Assembly (NCBI GenBank): GCA_003165455.1
Contig: PLUJ01000283.1
Span: forward strand, 9,325-14,599
Reading direction: 5' to 3'
DNA length: 5,275 nucleotides
From: Acidobacteriaceae bacterium
Lineage (GTDB): Bacteria; Acidobacteriota; Terriglobia; Terriglobales; Acidobacteriaceae
Below the pieces are notes generated by a model that saw only the letters and a program-made list of their open reading frames with translations, was not told where the DNA came from and made no database searches. This document shows positions 1-4,983 of the stretch, in pieces. A program made the translations under genes and the position numbers. Positions within the stretch are counted from its first letter, which is position 1. Every line of letters begins with the position of its first letter.

Positions 1-108
1 GCCCTGATGCCGTTCAACTTTCGGCCGATAGCGTAAAGCAGCACTGACTAAAATGAATAACCCCTTTGGTTACTCAAATAACTTAGACTTAACCATAACG
101 TAAATCCC

Positions 109-519
109 ATGTCGAAGATTCTGCTCGTGGAAGATTCGAAGTTTCTCAGACTCTCTACCGAGCGTGCCTTGGTTCGCGCCGGCTACTCAACCATCACTGC
201 CGCCGATGGCGACGAAGCTTTGCGGCTCGCCCGAGAGCACCTCCCCCACCTTATCCTTCTGGATATGATGCTCCCCAAAATGAGTGGTCCTGACGTTCTC
301 AAAGCTTTGAAAGAAGACCCCCGCACCCGCTCCATTCCCATCGTCGTTCTTACCGCTCTGTCACAAAAAAATGCCGCGCGATTGCACGACGATGGCGCCC
401 TCGCTTACTTTGAAAAATCTTCCCTGGATCTGGATAAAGGCGCTCAAAAACTATTGGCCGCAATCGAACCCATTCTTAAGAAACATTCCTCTCCAGCAAG
501 CTCCGCCACCTCCGCTTAG
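109..519 (+). CDS. Stand-alone CheY-like response regulator receiver protein
   Basis: A 136-residue single-domain receiver protein, expected to be cytoplasmic and to take a phosphoryl group from a histidine kinase. The sequence shows the full receiver signature: acidic pair E8-D9 after strand 1 (ILLVED), phosphoacceptor D52 in LILLDMMLP, switch T82 in VVLTAL, and conserved K103 in YFEKSS. The domain fills residues 3-124. The remaining 12 residues are a Ser/Ala-rich tail with no output domain, so it must act by contact with another protein or as a phosphorelay intermediate. The ATG sits directly before the first beta strand, as is usual in the family. No clear Shine-Dalgarno sequence precedes it (the upstream bases are AT-rich). 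The next gene on the same strand is an ECF sigma factor 159 bp downstream, so an operon is possible but not shown. Family assignment is firm; the partner kinase and target are unknown. Confidence 0.95.
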   Translation: MSKILLVEDSKFLRLSTERALVRAGYSTITAADGDEALRLAREHLPHLILLDMMLPKMSGPDVLKALKEDPRTRSIPIVVLTALSQKNAARLHDDGALAYFEKSSLDLDKGAQKLLAAIEPILKKHSSPASSATSA

Positions 520-562
520 CTCCGCCTTGCTTTCTCGTAGTTACTTCCGGTTACCCTGCGCG

Positions 563-591
563 GGAACTATTGTTCCGCCCCCGGAGTCTAT
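563..591 (+). promoter_or_regulatory. Possible ECF-type promoter with overlapping inverted repeat
   Basis: GGAAC (563-567) and GTCTA (586-590) are separated by 18 bases. This resembles the GGAACTT / GTCTAA-like promoters read by RpoE-type ECF sigma factors. It lies about 90 bp before the ECF sigma gene, so it could mediate autoregulation, which is common for ECF operons. The -35-like element is half of a perfect inverted repeat, GGAAC-TATT-GTTCC (563-576), which could also be an operator. The element match is seen in the sequence; promoter activity is inferred. Confidence 0.4.
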
Positions 592-605
592 CCCCTCAGA
601 CGCGC

Positions 606-631
606 AACTGCCCTTTTGGCGGGCAATTTTT
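606..631 (+). terminator. Weak intrinsic-terminator-like hairpin with T-run
   Basis: TGCCC (609-613) pairs with GGGCA (621-625) around a 7-base loop. After one mismatch two further A-T pairs are possible, and a run of five T follows at 627-631. It lies about 90 bp after the receiver gene's stop and could end that transcript. The stem is short, so termination may be partial. If transcription of the sigma gene starts at the upstream ECF-like promoter, this hairpin would instead sit in the sigma leader. Confidence 0.35.
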
Positions 632-656
632 CGGTCACGATTATGCTGAACAATCC

Positions 657-662
657 TATAAT
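657..662 (+). promoter_or_regulatory. TATAAT box just before the sigma gene (-10-like)
   Basis: A perfect TATAAT lies 16 bases before the sigma-factor ATG, but no hexamer resembling TTGACA occurs 16-18 bases upstream. A start site about 7 bases downstream would fall inside the gene's Shine-Dalgarno sequence (GAGGGAG, 663-669). The message would then have roughly a 10-base leader and lose its ribosome binding site. It may be a chance match or produce a near-leaderless transcript. Confidence 0.25.
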
Positions 663-678
663 GAGGGAGCGCCGTTAA

Positions 679-1449
679 ATGGCGGGAGCCACCACCTTGG
701 GAGAACTGGCAAGCGCAATCGGAGCACGCGCCGAAGAAGCCGCCATCGTTGCGGATCTTAAGGCCGGTTCGGAAACTGCCTACGCTTGGCTCATTGGCGA
801 ATTTCAGCGCCCCGTCTACAGTCTCGTCTATCGCATGGTAAGTGACTCGGCCGACGCCGCCGACACCACGCAGGATGTTTTCCTGAAAGTCTTTCGCGGC
901 ATGAAACACTTCCATGGCGAATCCAGCCTGAAAACCTGGATCTATCGCATCGCCCTGCATGAAGCCGCCAACCTTAAACGCTGGTGGTTTCGTCACAAGG
1001 CGCAAGAGACCTCAATCGAGCCGATTGCATCGGATGGCATCATCTCCGATGAGGCCCTGCAAAGCGCCCTGACCGACCCTCACGAGTCCCCTTTTGATCG
1101 CGCGGTTCAACACGAACTTCAACACCGCGTGGACGCCGAACTCCGTCGCGTGCCTGAGCCCTACCGTACCGCGCTCATCCTGCGCGATCTCGAAGAAATG
1201 TCTTATGAAGAAATTGCGGAGATCCTGCAAATCTCTCTGGGAACCGTGAAGTCGCGCATTACTCGTGGCCGCCAGGCCCTAAAACAGCTCCTGGCACCTT
1301 ACATGCACGCCGCGACCACGGAACAGGAACCGAATGCGGAAAATCATACTGGGAATGCCGGTTCAAATAAGGCTGATTCAACTAAGCCTGATTCAACTAG
1401 AGCTGGGTCAATCATGTGTGGGGGCAGAAAGATCGAGGTGACGCCATGA
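679..1449 (+). CDS. ECF-type RNA polymerase sigma factor with repeat-bearing C-terminal tail
   Basis: A sigma-70 family extracytoplasmic-function sigma factor of 256 residues that would direct RNA polymerase core to a specific promoter set. Region 2 spans about residues 35-105: the core-binding helix includes TTQDVFLKVFRG (63-74), and the promoter-melting/-10 recognition helix includes SLKTWIYRIALHEAAN (83-98). Region 4 spans about 147-205: VPEPYRTALILRDLEEMSYE, then the helix-turn-helix EIAEILQISLGTVKSRITRGR (178-198). Regions 1.1 and 3 are absent, as expected for ECF factors. The ATG follows GAGGGAG (663-669) by 9 bases. Usual ECF proteins are about 170-210 residues. The surplus is a polar tail (206-256) containing four imperfect pentapeptide repeats. 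The stop codon overlaps the start of the anti-sigma gene (ATGA), which implies translational coupling and identifies the partner. The assignment is firm; the regulon is unknown. Confidence 0.96.
   Translation: MAGATTLGELASAIGARAEEAAIVADLKAGSETAYAWLIGEFQRPVYSLVYRMVSDSADAADTTQDVFLKVFRGMKHFHGESSLKTWIYRIALHEAANLKRWWFRHKAQETSIEPIASDGIISDEALQSALTDPHESPFDRAVQHELQHRVDAELRRVPEPYRTALILRDLEEMSYEEIAEILQISLGTVKSRITRGRQALKQLLAPYMHAATTEQEPNAENHTGNAGSNKADSTKPDSTRAGSIMCGGRKIEVTP
1357..1416 (+). repeat. Four tandem imperfect 15-bp repeats in the sigma-factor tail
   Basis: The bases encode the pentapeptides AGSNK, ADSTK, PDSTR and AGSIM in tandem (residues 227-246). The middle two units are almost identical at DNA level, sharing CTGATTCAACTA; the outer two have diverged. 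The unit is a multiple of three, so copy-number change would lengthen or shorten the tail without shifting frame. Confidence 0.75.
1435..1440 (+). promoter_or_regulatory. Shine-Dalgarno sequence deciding the anti-sigma start
   Basis: GAGGTG lies five bases before ATG at 1446, the start that overlaps the sigma stop codon. An in-frame ATG at 1416 would add ten residues (MWGQKDRGDA) encoded wholly inside the sigma gene. It has no comparable binding site, so 1446 is preferred. Confidence 0.7.
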
Positions 1450-2174
1450 ATTATCTGGCTTACAAATCGCTCTCGAAAACCAATCCGCCCACGTCGATTC
1501 GCCATTTACCTTGTGCCGCTTCGTGCCGCTTAATGTCTCCGTACCTGGATGGCGCGGTCAGTGGTGCCGAAATGCTGTCATTGCAGGCTCATCTGGACGA
1601 TTGCTCCGCCTGCTCCCGGGAATATGCATCTTTGCAGAGGACCCAGCAATTATTGCTGGCCGCTCCCCGGCCCAGTGTGCCTTCCGATCTCGGCCTCAAG
1701 TTGCGACTCGCCATTTCCCGCGAGGCCGCCCAAAGGCGGCGTCCCATCCTGGAAGGTTTGCATCTCTGGGTTGAGAATACTGTCGAGGCGTCCATGGTTC
1801 CGGCGACCGCCGGTCTGGTCTGCGCCATTTTGATCTTTGGTCTGGTCGCCGCCGTCCTTGGCATCCCCGGACAACTGCAGGCAAATAATCAGGATGTTCC
1901 GCTTGTCTTGAACACCGGCCCGGAGCTGCAGCAAAGCGCATTCGCTACCCTGAGCTCCATTAACACGGATTCCCTCGTCATCGAGGCCTATGTCGACTCT
2001 CAAGGTCGCGTGGAAGACTACAAAATTCTCTCGGATCCAGATGGTTCCAAAGAGCTCTTGCCGGAAGTAAAGCGGATGCTGATCTTCACCACCTTCCGCC
2101 CCGCCATGTCCATGGGCCACCCCATCTCTTCGCGGGCAGTCCTATCGTTCTCTAAAATCAGCGTTCGCGGCTAG
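1446..2174 (+). CDS. Membrane-bound zinc-finger anti-sigma factor with TonB-C-like periplasmic domain
   Basis: A 242-residue anti-sigma factor expected to hold the upstream ECF sigma inactive at the membrane. The N-terminal cytoplasmic part carries the zinc anti-sigma (ZAS) signature: C27 in CRLMSPYLDG, then H49-x3-C53-x2-C56 (HLDDCSAC). A linker with basic clusters (82-100) leads to one hydrophobic transmembrane helix at about 118-140 (TAGLVCAILIFGLVAAVLGI). The outer part ends in a domain (about 175-237) that looks like a TonB C-terminal fold: LVIEAYVDSQGRVEDYKILS, a helix (ELLPEVKRML), then FRPAMSMGHPISSRAVLSF. That order matches the usual V-E-V-DxxGxV, helix, W/F-F-x-P and G-x-P-V layout of TonB_C. 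The ATGA overlap and good RBS couple it to the sigma gene. ZAS identity is strong; TonB-C homology is judged by eye. A role in sensing envelope state is inferred. Confidence 0.9.
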   Translation: MNYLAYKSLSKTNPPTSIRHLPCAASCRLMSPYLDGAVSGAEMLSLQAHLDDCSACSREYASLQRTQQLLLAAPRPSVPSDLGLKLRLAISREAAQRRRPILEGLHLWVENTVEASMVPATAGLVCAILIFGLVAAVLGIPGQLQANNQDVPLVLNTGPELQQSAFATLSSINTDSLVIEAYVDSQGRVEDYKILSDPDGSKELLPEVKRMLIFTTFRPAMSMGHPISSRAVLSFSKISVRG

Positions 2175-2193
2175 ACCCTACGGAGTTCTCGCC

Positions 2194-2234
2194 CCCGACG
2201 GCCGTTCTCGACCAATTAAGTCGTTCGAGTCGGG
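2194..2234 (+). terminator. Possible stem-loop after the sigma/anti-sigma operon
   Basis: CCCGAC (2194-2199) can pair with GTCGGG (2229-2234). Inside it CGAC (2209-2212) can pair with GTCG (2220-2223) around a 7-base loop. It starts 20 bp after the anti-sigma stop. There is no T-run, so it would not be a classical intrinsic terminator; it could be a 3'-end stabilising structure or chance. Confidence 0.25.
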
Positions 2235-2260
2235 TTCCCGCTGTATAGCTCGATCCGCCT

Positions 2261-2288
2261 TTGAGACGTTACATTTACAGCGTATTGA
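2261..2288 (+). promoter_or_regulatory. Possible sigma-70-type promoter for the second receiver
   Basis: TTGAGA (2261-2266, five of six to TTGACA) and TATTGA (2283-2288, about half matching TATAAT) are 16 bases apart. A start near 2295 would leave about 40 bases of leader before the GTG start at 2337 but almost none before the ATG at 2304. The -10 match is poor, so this is only a candidate. Confidence 0.25.
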
Positions 2289-2336
2289 GAAGTAAGGCAC
2301 GCTATGGCTCGAAAGTGGATGCGGAGAGGCGGTTTC

Positions 2337-2729
2337 GTGGTTCGAATCTTTCTGGTCGACGATAACGCGATGATCCGCGCTCGTCTGCGTTCCTTTCTAG
2401 AAAAGAAGGACGAGTGGGTTGTAGTCGGTGAGGCCGAGGACGGCCGTCATGCCATCGAGCAGTGGAATGACGCCTCTCCTCACGTCACCGTCATCGATTT
2501 CCTGATGCCTGAAATGAATGGACTGGAAGCAGGCCGTCGAATTGCCGAACAACATCCTGATTCCCCAGTCCTCATGGTTACCATTGATCCTTCCACGCAG
2601 TTGGCGCAGGAAGCAAAAAAAGCGGGGATTAAGGGCCTCTGTGCCAAAGCTGACCTGAGCGCCTTATTCGCCGCAGTCGAGGCGCTCCTCAAAGGCAATA
2701 CTTATTTTCAACTTCCCGCGGCTGCCTAG
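2337..2729 (+). CDS. Stand-alone NarL-type receiver protein lacking a DNA-binding domain
   Basis: A response-regulator receiver of 130 residues if read from GTG 2337. Key residues are D8-D9 (IFLVDDN), phosphoacceptor D54 (VTVIDFLMPEMNG), switch T82 (LMVTID) and K104 (GLCAKADLS). The end, LFAAVEALLKGNTYF, matches the point in NarL/FixJ-type regulators where the receiver joins the linker to the LuxR-type helix-turn-helix. Here the protein stops seven residues later, whereas NarL proteins run to about 210 residues. I saw no HTH remnant before the convergent kinase gene. I chose GTG because it directly precedes beta strand 1 and follows GGAGAGG (2323-2329) by seven bases. ATG 2304 (TAAGG six bases upstream) would add a basic 11-residue extension and cannot be excluded. 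The gene converges with a HisKA_3 kinase that is the likely phosphodonor; its target is unknown. Confidence 0.9.
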   Translation: MVRIFLVDDNAMIRARLRSFLEKKDEWVVVGEAEDGRHAIEQWNDASPHVTVIDFLMPEMNGLEAGRRIAEQHPDSPVLMVTIDPSTQLAQEAKKAGIKGLCAKADLSALFAAVEALLKGNTYFQLPAAA

Positions 2730-2749
2730 CTCGCCGAATTTGCTTCATG

Positions 2750-4312
2750 CTACTGAGCTTTACTCTGCCCAATCGGCAGCATCGCTCTCACCAAGGTTCC
2801 GCTCTCGTCGGAGTGAACTTCCAGCTTGCCACCCAATTGCCTGAGTCTTTCCCTCATCCCGCCGAAACCCACACCCACTCGCCCACCGCCGCGAGAGAGC
2901 CCTTTTAGCTTTTCGCGGGGTACGCCTTTTCCCCAATCCTGAACCTCCAGCAACATTTCGTCTTTCTTCAGCTGGATCCGTATCGCCGCCGTCGCGCTCT
3001 CCGAGTGGCGATGAATATTCGTCAGGCACTCTTGCACCACCCGAAACACGGCTATTTCCAGATCATTCGGTTGGCGCTCTATGTGAGAAGGAATGTCCAC
3101 TTCCAACGTGATTCGGCTCCGTTTTGCAAACTCCTCCGCATACCACCGCAGTGCCGATCCCAGACCCGCTTCATCCAGCAATGGAGGATGCAATAAATGC
3201 GAAATCGTCCGGATCTCCCTGCTTACCTCTTCTACCAGAGCGGCATTCTCCGCCACGCACCGCGCCGTCGCAGGGCTCAATTTCCCCGCCTCCGATGACA
3301 CCACCGCAATGTTCATGCTGATCGCCGCCAGCAGCTGTCCCACGCTGTCATGCAGCTCCCTGGCCAGGTGCCGTTGTTCGTCGTCCCTCATCCGCAAAAG
3401 CCGTCCCGACAACTCCCGCAAACTCTCCGTAGCGGTATCCAATTCGGCGGTCCGCTCGAGTACCCGTTTTTCCAGCTCATCTCGTGCCTCGCTCAGCGAT
3501 TCCAGCGTCCGCCGTTGCTCATCGATATTTGTGTTCGCGCCGTACCAGCGCGTGATCCTGCCTTGCGCATCCCGTAACGGTTTCACCCGGGTTAGGAACC
3601 AGCGGAAAACTCCATCCGCTCCTCGCAACGGAAACTCCATCTCGAAAGGTGTTCCCGTTTCCAGAGACAACTTCCAACGTTCCATCACCGCCGGCAGAAT
3701 CTCCGGATCATGCACCCTTTGCCAGCCCCATCCCTCCATGCTCTCCCGCGTGGTTCCCGTGTACTCATACCATCGTTCGCTATACCAAAAAATATGGCCG
3801 TCACTCCGCGCCATCCAGCACAACTCCGGCAACGAATTCGCGAACGCCTCGAATTGTTCTTCACTCTGCCGCAGCGCGCCTTCTAACTCCTTCAAACCGC
3901 GCACGTCCTGGCTCACTCCCACAACCCCTACAATGGTTTCCGCTTCATCTCGTACGGGAGAGAGCGTCACCAATGCTTCTACGCACGCACCATCGACGCA
4001 CCGCACCTGAAACTCTCCCGACCATGCATTTCCCTCCAGCACCGCCGCCATGTGCTGCTTCGCGTCCTCTTCATTCTCCGATCGAACGGTTATTTCCATG
4101 ATGTTGCGGCCTATCACCTGTTCCGACCGCCATCCATAAAGCCTCTCCGCAAAGGGATTCCAATACGTCACTACTCCGGCCAAATCAGTGGCAATCACCG
4201 CCGCATTCAGCGCATCAAGAAGACGATTGGGAAACTTGGGAAACCTTTCGGAAGGACTGACAGGACCGTTCGCCGCAAGTTGTCGGGATTCACTGGGCAG
4301 TGGTTCGATCAT
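2750..4312 (-). CDS. Soluble PAS-PAS sensor histidine kinase (HisKA_3/NarX-type)
   Basis: A cytoplasmic two-component sensor kinase of 520 residues (from ATG 4312). Domains in order: PAS 1 (about 31-141; LLDALNAAVIATDLAGVVTYWN, then NPFAERLYGW); PAS 2 of the PAS_3 type with PAC motif (about 151-266; GVFRWFLTRVKPLRD and GRITRWYGANTNIDEQ); a coiled-coil linker (about 267-307); HisKA_3 dimerisation domain with phosphorylated H321 in RHLARELHDSVGQL; and HATPase_c (about 414-515) with N432 (QECLTNIHRH), G1 box D459-WGKG, and G2 box GVGFGGMRERL (480-490). No signal peptide or membrane helix is visible, so the ligand or redox/light cue sensed by the PAS domains should be intracellular. A TTG at 4324 would add four residues; neither start has a good ribosome binding site. 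HisKA_3 kinases normally pair with NarL-type regulators, and one lies convergent 20 bp away. Kinase family is certain; the signal is unknown. Confidence 0.96.
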   Translation of the reverse strand: MIEPLPSESRQLAANGPVSPSERFPKFPNRLLDALNAAVIATDLAGVVTYWNPFAERLYGWRSEQVIGRNIMEITVRSENEEDAKQHMAAVLEGNAWSGEFQVRCVDGACVEALVTLSPVRDEAETIVGVVGVSQDVRGLKELEGALRQSEEQFEAFANSLPELCWMARSDGHIFWYSERWYEYTGTTRESMEGWGWQRVHDPEILPAVMERWKLSLETGTPFEMEFPLRGADGVFRWFLTRVKPLRDAQGRITRWYGANTNIDEQRRTLESLSEARDELEKRVLERTAELDTATESLRELSGRLLRMRDDEQRHLARELHDSVGQLLAAISMNIAVVSSEAGKLSPATARCVAENAALVEEVSREIRTISHLLHPPLLDEAGLGSALRWYAEEFAKRSRITLEVDIPSHIERQPNDLEIAVFRVVQECLTNIHRHSESATAAIRIQLKKDEMLLEVQDWGKGVPREKLKGLSRGGGRVGVGFGGMRERLRQLGGKLEVHSDESGTLVRAMLPIGQSKAQ

Positions 4313-4560
4313 AGACGGGCTCAAAGCCTGGAAAACCAGTGGACATGCCGTGCTGCAAGTGCCTTGGCAGAAGGTGCGCTGGAAAAATTCACTCGTTAAT
4401 TTTCTAACTTAGATCATGGTGAGTCTGTTCAAGATTCAACCCGAACCACAAAAAATAGTCTCGACTCGGCGTACACAAAAGACCTAAAACTCGCCACTGT
4501 TGCGCGTCTCAGATCATCCTGTGCAAGAATGCAACCGCTGAAAAGATGCCTCATTCCGGC

Positions 4561-4593
4561 TTCCCACCTCAATGATTTTTCGAAGGGTGGGAA
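4561..4593. repeat. Perfect 8-bp inverted repeat (stem-loop)
   Basis: TTCCCACC (4561-4568) is the exact reverse complement of GGTGGGAA (4586-4593), with a 17-base AT-rich loop between. No T-run follows on the plus strand. It may be the end of a degenerate repeat element or a protein-binding site; the sequence alone does not decide. Confidence 0.5.
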
Positions 4594-4623
4594 CCTGCGC
4601 CGAAAGCATATCGAGACTTTGTT

Positions 4624-4700
4624 TTGGGTGGCGCAGCGGTTCACCGCTGCGATCAATACCGTTTCCTTCAGACGGCTTTAAGCCGTTGGGTGGTTGGGTG
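4624..4700. repeat. REP-like twin hairpin flanked by TTGGGTGG direct repeats
   Basis: CGCAGCGG (4632-4639) and CCGCTGCG (4644-4651) form a perfect 8-bp stem with a TTCA loop. Twenty bases on, ACGGC (4672-4676) and GCCGT (4682-4686) form a second stem, extendable by C-T/A-G pairs into the loop. TTGGGTGG occurs at 4624-4631 before the first hairpin and at 4686-4693 after the second, followed by a further TTGGGTG (4694-4700). Paired GC-rich hairpins in an intergenic space are typical of REP/BIME-type repeats. Only one copy is seen here, so repetition in the genome is not shown. Confidence 0.5.
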
Positions 4701-4875
4701 TAGCAATATCGATCTCATTATTCAATTCGGTATTTCCGCCCACCTTCCAAATCCTCCCATCCACCGTTCAGATTCCTCTATTGAATTGATGGCGCAGCAG
4801 TTAAGGCAAAACTCATTGCGCGCGGACATCGCGTCTGTTAGCCTTTTCGTTGGACCCCACAATTAGGATCGAATT

Positions 4876-4939
4876 GCGAACTTTCGTCAGCGCAGCCGAT
4901 TGATTTTGACGCAGGCTGGGAGAGCGCGACTCAGTTCGC
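4876..4939 (+). other. Possible structured leader RNA upstream of metK
   Basis: GCGAACT (4876-4882) and AGTTCGC (4933-4939) form a perfect 7-bp closing stem. Inside, CGTCA (4885-4889) can pair with TGACG (4907-4911), and CAGCC (4893-4897) with GGCTG (4914-4918). These two inner stems interleave, so they are either a pseudoknot or mutually exclusive. GAG (4922-4924) and CTC (4930-4932) give a small third hairpin. The element ends 30 bp before the metK Shine-Dalgarno sequence. It does not match the SAM-I (S-box) consensus as I know it. RNA function is inferred and the pairings could be chance. Confidence 0.25.
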
Positions 4940-4969
4940 CGATTGCTACATCTGGGCCCGAGTAATTCT

Positions 4970-4975
4970 AAGGAG
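4970..4975 (+). promoter_or_regulatory. Shine-Dalgarno sequence fixing the TTG start of metK
   Basis: AAGGAG lies eight bases before TTG at 4984. In the same frame an upstream TAA at 4969-4971 excludes any earlier start, and no ATG or GTG occurs in the early codons, so TTG is the only good start. Confidence 0.85.
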
Positions 4976-4983
4976 AACAACCT

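Larger units (their letters stand above)
4325..4983. other. Non-coding region between the kinase and metK
   Basis: About 660 bp with no convincing gene. The kinase promoter (reading left) and the metK promoter (reading right) must lie here or at its edges, but I found no strong -35/-10 pair for either. Short open frames (for example 4429-4656 on the minus strand and 4624-4866 on the plus strand) start with TTG, lack ribosome binding sites and run through inverted repeats, so I do not call them genes. The region holds a hairpin at 4561-4593, a twin-hairpin element at 4624-4700 and possible structured leader RNA at 4876-4939. Confidence 0.7.

Noticed and set aside
3..47. Possible tail of an upstream plus-strand gene (PDAVQLSADSVKQH, stop at 45-47)
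   Set aside because: Only 14 codons are visible and another frame also reaches a stop nearby (TAA at 34-36). Nothing identifies a protein, so it is not called as a gene.
541..1005. 154-codon open frame on the minus strand
   Set aside because: It lies antisense over the sigma gene start and intergenic region, and its translation (many G, F and H, no recognisable domain) looks like a shadow of the sigma reading frame.
2765..2779. CTGCC-CAATC-GGCAG hairpin as a terminator for the second receiver
   Set aside because: It lies inside the kinase coding sequence, has only five pairs and is not followed by a T-run on the relevant strand.
3093..4010. 305-codon open frame on the plus strand
   Set aside because: It is fully antisense to the conserved kinase. 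Its Ser/Arg-rich translation is the usual shadow of a high-GC gene, with no domain of its own.
4353..4370. CTGCAAG/CTT-G-GCAG bulged hairpin in the kinase leader
   Set aside because: Only seven pairs with a bulge and a three-base loop, no linked regulatory motif; within what chance allows.
4429..4656. 75-codon minus-strand open frame
   Set aside because: TTG start, no ribosome binding site, passes through the inverted repeat at 4561-4593 and starts downstream of the first REP-like hairpin; no recognisable protein family.
4624..4866. 80-codon plus-strand open frame before metK
   Set aside because: TTG start inside a direct repeat, begins within the hairpin element, no ribosome binding site and no domain.
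4861..4983. SAM-I (S-box) riboswitch upstream of metK
   Set aside because: None of the conserved S-box core sequence that I know could be found; only the unassigned pairings reported separately remain.
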